A stretch of DNA of 64,000 bases from Flavobacterium fryxellicola. GTDB lineage: Bacteria; Bacteroidota; Bacteroidia; Flavobacteriales; Flavobacteriaceae. The first letter of the stretch is position 1, and each line of letters opens with the position of its first letter. The position numbers and the translations under genes were made by a program. The stretch is from NCBI RefSeq assembly GCF_900143245.1, contig NZ_FRDK01000002.1:496001-560000 (forward strand), read 5' to 3'. The notes below the pieces were generated by a model. The model was not told where the DNA came from. It did not search any database and saw only the letters and a list, made by a program, of their open reading frames with translations. Positions 54,361 through 62,900 of this stretch are shown here, piece by piece.

Positions 54361-55365
54361 ATGTATCAATACTCACTTGATAAATCCAGTAAAAAATTTA
54401 TTTGTCCTAGCTGCCAAAAAAAAACCTTTGTTAGATACTTTGACAATGAACAAAACAGCCTTGTAGAAGGTAATTTCGGTAGATGTGATCGGGAAAGTAA
54501 TTGCAAATATCATCTGGCACCCAAACATAATGGTACGATCAAAACCATAGTAAACCCTCCAGTAAAAATAAAAGCATCTACATTAAATCCTGAATTACTA
54601 ATTCGATGCAAAAAGAATTTCAGTCAAAACAATTTAGTTCTATTCCTCAGAAATTATTTTTCGGATGAAGAGATAGAATCCGTAATTGAAAAGTATTTTA
54701 TTGGAACATCGGTGTACTGGAAAGGAGCAACTGTGTTTTGGCAAATCAACTCCCAAAATGAAGTAATGGCGGGAAAAGTCATGCTGTATAATCAAAAATC
54801 AGGATCACGAATAAAAATACCATCCCCTCACATTACTTGGGTACACAAAATCCTAAAAATAGAACCGTACAACTTACAACAATGTTTGTTTGGATTGCAT
54901 TTAAAAAATGCTAACACTCATCAAACAATTGCAATTACGGAATCTGAAAAAACTACTGTTATGATGAGTTTATTGCTACCTGAGTACACGTGGATGGCAA
55001 CGGGAGGCAAAGCAAACTTAAAAAGAGAATTATTATTACCTATCAAAGAATACAATATTGTAGTCTATCCCGACAAATCAGAATTTGACGACTGGAATAA
55101 AATTACAGTTGCATTACAAAGAGAAGGATTTAGAATAAGATGTAGTCAATTTATAGAAAATAGAGACATTCCTGTAGGAACAGATTTAGCGGATATTTAT
55201 CTTGAAGCACAACAAAACAACTATACAATTCCCACTCAAAGAAAACAATCTAAAGTTGAAATTGAAGTACAAAGACTGGCAGAAATTAACCCCGAAATAT
55301 TGACTTTAATTTCTGTTTTTGATTTGCTTGATGAAAATGATAATCCTATTGTTAAAATTAAATAA
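54361..55365 (+). CDS. DUF6371-like zinc-finger/toprim protein (candidate primase)
   Basis: A 334-aa protein. The N-terminus has a zinc finger (FICPSCQKKTFV, RCDRESNCKYH; four Cys), then a toprim-like core with IAITESEKTTVMM (about 199-211; catalytic Glu) and NIVVYPDKSEFDDW (acidic Asp), as in DnaG-type primases. It resembles DUF6371 in Bacteroidota mobile elements. Together with the RepA-like ATPase it would make the replication module. It ends about 40 bp before the right arm site. Confidence 0.75.
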   Translation: MYQYSLDKSSKKFICPSCQKKTFVRYFDNEQNSLVEGNFGRCDRESNCKYHLAPKHNGTIKTIVNPPVKIKASTLNPELLIRCKKNFSQNNLVLFLRNYFSDEEIESVIEKYFIGTSVYWKGATVFWQINSQNEVMAGKVMLYNQKSGSRIKIPSPHITWVHKILKIEPYNLQQCLFGLHLKNANTHQTIAITESEKTTVMMSLLLPEYTWMATGGKANLKRELLLPIKEYNIVVYPDKSEFDDWNKITVALQREGFRIRCSQFIENRDIPVGTDLADIYLEAQQNNYTIPTQRKQSKVEIEVQRLAEINPEILTLISVFDLLDENDNPIVKIK

Positions 55366-55402
55366 AATTGATTAATTTAGCTTCAAATTTTAATATTAAC
55401 CA

Positions 55403-55420
55403 GTACACGATTCCGTACAC
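55403..55420 (+). repeat. Right copy of the 18-bp bipartite end repeat
   Basis: GTACACGATTCCGTACAC, one base different from 37050-37067. It lies 62 bp from attR, and its partner lies 83 bp from attL. Confidence 0.65.
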
Positions 55421-55481
55421 ACTTTTGATATAAACTAGTAAAACAAGGATATTTTCGATTATTTTTTAGTAATTTAATCGA

Positions 55482-55525
55482 ATTCATAACCCTGAGGTCC
55501 CGAGTTCAAATCTCGGTCTCGCTAC
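55482..55525 (+). repeat. attR: 44-bp direct repeat (tRNA-Met 3' fragment)
   Basis: Exact copy of 36924-36967. It is only the 3' part of the gene, with no 5' half, so it does not encode a tRNA. Confidence 0.95.
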
Positions 55526-55534
55526 AAAAACAAA

Positions 55535-55566
55535 CCCTTAAACAGCAATTGTTTAAGGGTTTTTTG
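55535..55566 (+). terminator. Original tRNA-Met terminator, displaced by the element
   Basis: CCCTTAAAC (55535-55543) and GTTTAAGGG (55551-55559) form a 9-bp stem, 7-nt loop, followed by T-run. It follows attR by 10 nt, as a tRNA terminator would. Confidence 0.9.
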
Positions 55567-55942
55567 TTGTGTGAAAGTTTCTTAAAAACTTGGAACTCAT
55601 TCCGTAGGAGTGACGTGAAGGAGTGACGTATTTGTTATTTAGAGTCTCTTTTCTTAAATAGGGCTACGATGACAATTCGTTACTATCGTGTTTGAAGTAC
55701 CAGCGAAAACAATTCAAATACTAAGATTATTTAAAATCAGCCTTCAATTTGGACAGAAAGACACATTGCCAAGCTGTCTAAATTGTTTTTTAATCTTATT
55801 TAATTAGGGCAATTGACGTTTGGATAGCGGCAAATCAATAGTCAATCTGCAGATTAAGGTCCTGTTTTCAGCTTGCCAGGCAATCACTGTATAAAAAATA
55901 GCCCCTCATTTGATTTTATTGACAAGCTTTAGCTAGAGTAAA
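55567..55942. other. Gene-poor spacer right of the element
   Basis: About 375 bp with no supported gene. It holds a short direct repeat, GGAGTGACGT, at 55608 and 55620, and a terminator-like hairpin at 55745-55791. I see no promoter with confidence. Confidence 0.5.
55745..55791 (+). terminator. Orphan terminator-like hairpin
   Basis: CAATTTGGACAG (55745-55756) and CTGTCTAAATTG (55774-55785), one mismatch, then TTTTTT. No plus-strand gene upstream accounts for it. Confidence 0.55.
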
Positions 55943-56947
55943 TCAATAATTCTTTGCATAATTGGGGCAGCCAAAACACTTTACATCAAGATCAAACTGA
56001 TACGTCAATGACAATTCATAGATTCCTCCTGTTTTCCCTAATTTTGAGGTACTAAAATCGTGCGATAAACCAAATTTTAAATGCTCGTATTGTAATCCAC
56101 CAAAAACATTTAACGACGTTACTAAATGACTATTGTCTGCCTTGGTCCCCGGATTTGTAGCGGCAGACAAGCCAAAAAATACCGTTTTAAACATAACCGA
56201 AGATCCAAGATCCAAACGATTGTATTCTCCTTGATTCATGTAATTCGCGGTCAGCAGAAACTTTGTTTCATAGGGAAATAAAGCCACATCTATATAATCA
56301 ACAACTAAAAATTCATACCCTCCACTGGCAGAAAAAAACATATTCAAAGGGATGTTTTTATCGGCTACAAAAGAAATATTGGGTTTGTTGATGTGTTTTA
56401 AAGAAAGTCCAAACCACGCATTCTCATTATTAAAAACCATCCCTGCGGTAAAATCAAAAAACTTAAATCTATCATTTAGCACTAAAGGATCTCCACTTGT
56501 AGGATTGATAGTGCCGGAACCTATATTAATTTGATCTTCTAGTACCAGATTACCAAAGCCAAACGATTTAGTTCCAAAACCAATTTCTATAGCGGGTCTA
56601 AAATACCAATTGTCATTGAGCCTAACTCGGTATGCATAATTGACATTGAATTGGGTAAATCTGTACTGTGTTTTGTTTTCTCGATGATTCAAAATGCTAA
56701 AACCAATACCACTATTGCTATTTTCGCTCCACGTATTAATAAAAGCATAATCGGTGTCAATTTTCAAATCCAAATCTGGCCATTGCGATCGGTGGATAAT
56801 CCCAGCATAAGTTGTTTCCAAAAAACCAGAAAAACCTGGATTTAGTGTTTCGGGAATGAGGAAATATTGAGTAAATATTGGATCTTGCGCTTTTGCTTGA
56901 TTGAAAAAGCAGCAAGATAATAAGGCAAACAGTATTTTTAATTTCAT
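55943..56947 (-). CDS. PorP/SprF-like T9SS outer-membrane protein
   Basis: A 334-aa protein with a signal peptide (1-20, ending QAKA). It starts QDPIFTQYFLIPETLNPGFSG, the PorP/SprF hallmark (xQDPxFxQY...NP), and continues as a beta-barrel to GGIYELSLTYQFDLDVKC. Such proteins are needed to secrete or attach type-B-CTD proteins to the cell surface through T9SS. It lies 5 bp after the giant adhesin gene on the same strand, as SprB-SprF pairs do. Confidence 0.92.
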   Translation of the reverse strand: MKLKILFALLSCCFFNQAKAQDPIFTQYFLIPETLNPGFSGFLETTYAGIIHRSQWPDLDLKIDTDYAFINTWSENSNSGIGFSILNHRENKTQYRFTQFNVNYAYRVRLNDNWYFRPAIEIGFGTKSFGFGNLVLEDQINIGSGTINPTSGDPLVLNDRFKFFDFTAGMVFNNENAWFGLSLKHINKPNISFVADKNIPLNMFFSASGGYEFLVVDYIDVALFPYETKFLLTANYMNQGEYNRLDLGSSVMFKTVFFGLSAATNPGTKADNSHLVTSLNVFGGLQYEHLKFGLSHDFSTSKLGKTGGIYELSLTYQFDLDVKCFGCPNYAKNY

Positions 56948-56952
56948 TTTTT

Positions 56953-59900
56953 TTAATTTATAAGCACTAATGCTCCTTCATCCTTAATTTTTTTTCCGTA
57001 AAATGTTTTAGCGGTAATAGTGAAATAATAATTCCCATTTTCGCCTTCTTTATTATTGATTTTTCCATCCCAGCCTCTAATATTTTCTCCAGATTCAGAA
57101 TAAATTAAACTGCCCCACGTATCGTAAACATCAAAATGGATATCATTTAATCCTAAAAGAACAGGAGCAAAATAATCGTTGATACCATCGTTATTGGGCG
57201 TAAATCCTGTTGGAGGAATTAAGCGATATCCTTTCTCAATCTCTAGATTGATTTGGTGTACATATACACATCCAAAAGGATAAGTAACCGTTTGACTGAC
57301 CATATAAGTTCCTTCCTTTTTATAAATATGAGTTGGATTTTCTTCGGTTGAAAAAGTAGCATCACCAAAATCCCACGTCATAGCAGTGTAATCTCCGGTT
57401 GCAGTATTGGTAAATTGAATAGGATCTTCAATAGCGTAAATTCCGTAAGTACTATATCCTATTGAGGCAGTGGTAAAGGATGGCGTACCTAATTGAGGAA
57501 TACCGACGTCAAATGTATACGTTGTACTGCAATTTCTAGAGTCGATTGCATTCAGCACCACTAATCCGTTTTGCGATGTACTCATTATTTCATTGTTAGG
57601 ACCACTAACACTTCCACTTGACCAAACAAACTGATAAGGTGGAACTCCTCCTGAAGTTTTGGCAATAAAAGACTGCTTGACAACTTTAGTTTCACAGTTA
57701 AAATCAGTAACCGTCTCTACTTTTACATCTATGGCTGCCGGTCGGATAACTGAGTAGCTTCCAGTTGCACTACATTTCCTAGCATCAGTGACGGTAACCA
57801 AATAATTACCAGCAGGAATCGCATTCAAATCCTCTGTTACAGCACCATTTGACCACGTGTAAGAGAAAGGCGGTGTTCCCCCTGAAACTAATAAATTAAT
57901 TGCACCACTATTAGCATCATCGCAATTTAATGCATTGGTGGTATTTGCAGCTAAGACTAATAGTTGTGGTTCAATTATTAAAAAAGTTTTAGTAATTTGA
58001 CACGGTGTACCATCAATTATTGTAGCGGTATAAGTGCCTGGTCCAAGATTATTTCTAGTTGTTCCGGCCAAACTGTTGTCGCTCCAAACTAACTTCACAT
58101 TAGGTATTCCTCCCACTAAGTTTAATTTAATACTTCCGTCTCGAGCGCCAAAACAAGAAATTTGAGTAACATTGGGGTCCATTTTAAATATTGGAGTCTC
58201 GGGTATAGTTACTGTTATCGTTTTGATACAGTTATTAGCATCAGTAATCGTAGCTATATAATCTCCCGCTGAAAGATTGTCTTGAATTATTCCAACAGCC
58301 AAATTACTCCATAAAACCGTGTATGGCGCAACTCCTCCGGAAACCGCCAGACGAATGGAGGCATCATTATCGCCATAACAAACAATGGGAGTTGTAATGG
58401 CTGAAACTGTCACTAGGGCTGGCTGTGTTAAAATCACTGTTAGCCTATCGGTACATCCTGAATTATCGGTTACGATCAAATTATAGGTTCCAGCAAAAAC
58501 AGCTATTAAATTCTGGCTGGCACTAGCAAAACCATTCGGGCCCGTCCAAGCAAAATTATAACCAGAAGTTGAAGGAGTCCCGCCTATTACAGTAACATTT
58601 ATGGCTCCCGTTGCAGTGCCAAAGCACTTAATATCAGTTTTACTACCAAATGTTACATCTAAAACTGGCGGTTCTGTAATAGTAAAAGTGGCTGTTTTTG
58701 GTCCACAATTATTCGCATCCGAAACCGTTATTTGATATATTCCTGGACTTAAATTGGATAAATCTTCAGTGTTGGCGAAAGCGGTTCCATCTTTGGTCCA
58801 AGAAAAACTATAAGCTGAAGTTCCTCCACCCACCGTTATTTTTATTGCTCCATCTGAATCGCCAAAACAAGTGATGTCTTTTTCCAAGTTAGTAGTGATT
58901 GCAAGATCAGCTGGCTCTGTAATGTTGACTTCCTGTATTTTTTGACATCCGTTAGCATCAGAAACGGTTAAATGATAGATTCCTGCCACTAATCCTGTGG
59001 CACTTAAAGTTGTGTTCGCAATGACGGTATCCCAAGAATAGGTTAGTGGTGCTGTCCCTCCAGAAACAGATACCGTGGCTGAACCTGTACTTTTTCCGAA
59101 GCATTCTACATTGATTTGAGACGCAATAGAAGTCACTAATCCATTTGGTTCGGTTATTACTACTTGTTGAATTGTTGAACAAGTGTTGCCATCGACAACC
59201 GTTACGGAATAGGTTCCTTTAGCCAGATTGATCCCTGTTGCAGTTGTTTGCATTGGTGTCGTATTCCATGAAAAAGTATAAGGAGCGGTGCCTCCATTTG
59301 GCACAATCGTTGCTGATCCCGTATTACTTCCCGAACAGGCAACATTAGTTTGTGCTGAGATAGAAGTAGAAATTGCTGCTGGTTGTTCAATTGTAACGGC
59401 GGAAGTTGTTTCACATCCGTTAAAATCAGTAACCCTGACGGTATAATTTCCTTCCGTTAATCCAGTCGCTGTTGCCACTGTTTGAACGGGTACTGTATTC
59501 CAAGAATACGTGTACGGCGCTGATCCATTTGTAACAGCAACAGTCGCCTTACCATCACTTCCACCAAAGCAGCTTACGTTATTAAAACTGCTTATAGATG
59601 ATTCCAGCACGGCTGTGGGTTGTGTGATAGTAACTTGTTGCACTTTTGTACAATTATTGGCATCTGTTACCGTAACAGTATACGTACCCGCTGAAAGTCC
59701 GGATGCTGTCGCTGCAGTATTATTTGTCAAAGTGTTCCAAGAAAAAGCATACGGTACTTCCCCTCCACTAACAGCAATAGTGGCCGTTCCAGTGCTGTTT
59801 CCAAAGCATAAAATATTTGTTTGCGCACTTATTGATGTAACCAAACGATTTGGTTCCGTAATTACAGCTTGATGGGTAGTTGAACATGAATTAGTATCCG

Positions 59901-62900
59901 TGATGGTTACCACATAGGTTCCTGCTGTTAATCCGCTTGCCGTTGGCGTAGTCTGAATGGGAATTGTATTCCAAGAGTAAGTCAAAGCTCCACTACCTCC
60001 AATAGCAGTTACGGTCGCGCTTCCCGTACTGTCTCCAAAACAAAGAATATTTGTTTGTGCACTTATCGAAGCAGTTATACCTGAAGGTTGGGAAATAATA
60101 ACTCCTACAATTGTTTTCACACTTCCGTTGCTATCGGTAACTTTGATGTCATAAGTACCTGCAACTAATCCAACGAAAGTATAATCCAAAGAAGAATTAT
60201 TTAGACTACTCTGAACGATGCCTCCGCCCTGTAAAATTAATTCATATTTGTAAGGTCCGATGGATTGCTGGGTAATAACCACTTTTATGCTACCCGTTAA
60301 ATAGCCATTACAATAAATGTTAGCATGTGCCGCTGTATCTTCCTGAATGACTAGGGACTGAGGTGCGGTTAAAGTAAAAGATAAAATTACGGGATTGCAT
60401 AGTCCATCATTTATGGTGAGCGTATAATCTCCTGCAATAAGATTAAAAATATCTTGGCTTGAAGCCAAAAAACCACCTGGTCCTGACCACGAGTAGGTAT
60501 AAGATCCTGAGCCACCTGTTACCGCGACAGCAATAGACCCATCATTTGCACCAACAGCACTAAGGTTAAAACCGTTATAATTGGACAAAACACTGGAAGT
60601 TCCAATTGCTGGATTTACGGTTATGCTGTACGTTTTAGGTTGACCTTGGCAAACCACTCCGTCATTTAGGGTTGCTGTTGCTGTATAAATAAGCATAAGT
60701 GGATTTGTCGTGGTATTCGTTAAAGTTTGAACAGGAATTACCGCCGTTGTTCCTGATGTTGTTGCTCCAGTAATTCCCGGAGGAATTGAAGCAGTCCAAT
60801 TAAAAGTTACACTTCCAGTAGTTGGGCTTGATAAATTTATTGCGGCAGCATCACTTCCCGAACAGATTTTCTGATTCACACTTGAGAATACCACTTTGGG
60901 AGATGGATTAACCGTTATTACTACAGGAAAAGCTGTTCCTGCACAAGTTCCTGATTTTGGAGTTACCATATAAGTTGCGATAGCCTTTTGATCGGTAACA
61001 TTAACTAGCGTTTGGCTAATAGAAGATTGAGGTGTATTTTGTGCATTTGCTCCCGAAATGGCTCCTACCGGACTAATTACAGCCGCACTCCAAGTATAAA
61101 TGGTTCCGGTTGGAATTTTATTTCCTGAGCCATCAACTGGTGTAACTGAAAATGCAGTAGTACTACAAATGGTTCGTGCCGATGGAGATGTTATGCTTGG
61201 TTTTGGTTTTACTAGTATGGTATACTTATAAGAAGCTCCCAAACAAGCCGTTACTCCTGCTACGGTTGCTGTGGCATTATATTCAATAGTTATATCTGTA
61301 TTTGTGGTGTTGGTCAAGGTTTGTGCAGGAATAGTATTGGTTCCTGAAGTAGCTATGGTTTCACTTATTCCGGCTGGCTGGTTTGTTGTCCAGCTAAAAG
61401 TGACTCCCACAGTACTACTATTTAATGTTACTGCTGCAGCATTTTCTCCCGAACAAATCGTTTGTGGTGCAGGAGTAAAAGTTATCACTGGTGAGGGATT
61501 TACAGTAATTGTAAAAGTTTTAGTTGTTCCTGGGCATCCATTTATTGATGGTGTTACAGTTATGGTAGCAATTTTTGGAGAGGATGTGGCATTACTTCCT
61601 ATAAAGGAAGGAATAGTTCCTGATCCGCTAGTGGCTAAACCTACAGATGAATTTGAATTTGTCCAACTGTATGTTGTGCTAGGAATATTTCCTGTCAAAG
61701 GAATAGCCACTGTTGACAAACCATTACACACTTCCTGATTAAGGGGCTGTTCGACAGTTGGAGTCGGATTTACGGTAATTGTAAATGATTTTGATATTCC
61801 AGGGCAACCATTTGCCGTAGGCGTAACAATTACAGTCGCAATAAGTGGAGTTGTACCTGTATTCAAAGCGGTAAAACTTCCAATATTTCCAGTTCCAGAG
61901 GCCGCTAACCCTATCGAAGGCGTATCGTTGGTCCAGGCAAAGGTAGTTCCAGCCACGGCGCCATTAAAGCTAATGGCTGCACTGGACTGGTTGTTACATG
62001 CAGCCTTGTTGGCTATTGTATTGACTATTGGCAAAGGATTAACCGTAATTGTAAATATTTTTGACATTCCCACACAACCATTTACTGAAGGCGTTACCGT
62101 AATTGTTGCTGTTATTGGAATCGTACCTGAATTTGTTCCCGTAAAAACAGGAATATCATTTGAACCAGATAAAGTGCTCAATCCTACGGCTAAACTAGTG
62201 CTAGACCAATTGTAAGTAGTACCTGAAACGTCTCCTGAAAAAACGATTTGAGTACTGGCTTGACCAGCACAAAGAATTATATTGTTTAAAACATGAACCG
62301 TTGGCTTTGGATTTACAGTGACAACAACATCAAAGGGAAGTCCGGGACATCCACTTGCCATTGGTGTTACCGAATAAGTTGCTGTCTGGGGTATTGCGGT
62401 TAAGTTTGTCAAAGTACCGCTTATAGTAGAAGCATTCGTTCCTGAGACGCCACCAGATAAACCCCCTGTAACAGTTGGGATGTTCCAAGTATAGGTCGTA
62501 CCACTTGGAATTATATTTGGGCTTGTATTAGATGGTGTTGTTGTAAATAGTTCACCGCTGCAACTGGTGGAATTTATCGTGGCTGTTATCGATGGCTTTG
62601 GATTTACCTTAATGGTATAATTAAATACCGCTCCAAAACAGGATGCCCCACCCGAAAGTGATGCAGTTGCTACATAGGTAATTAGTATAGGAGTAGCAGT
62701 ACTATTTGACAATACCTGCGCCGGAATGGTGTCCGTTCCGCTTGTTGTCATTCCTGTAATCCCTGCCGGAACAGTTGCAGTCCAATTAAAAATTACTGAA
62801 GGTGTAGTGCTACTAAGGGTAACTACCGCACTTCCATTCCCCGAACAAATAGTTTGTATACTTGGAGAGAAAGTTACCACTGGTGATGGATTAACCGTAA

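Larger units (their letters stand above)
36968..55525. mobile_element. 18.6 kb integrative element in tRNA-Met with a defence cargo
   Basis: Bounded by the 44-bp att repeats. It has a tyrosine integrase by attL, HTH, RHH, RepA-like and toprim genes by attR, and an AT-richer multi-gene defence cluster between. I find no relaxase, conjugation, terminase or capsid gene, so it looks like a satellite or a mobilised island relying on a helper. All 13 genes are on the plus strand. Confidence 0.93.

Noticed and set aside
36968..55525. Prophage
   Set aside because: No terminase, portal, capsid, tail or lysis gene is visible.
55482..55525. Second tRNA gene
   Set aside because: Only the 3' part from the anticodon loop is present; no D-arm or 5' acceptor strand.
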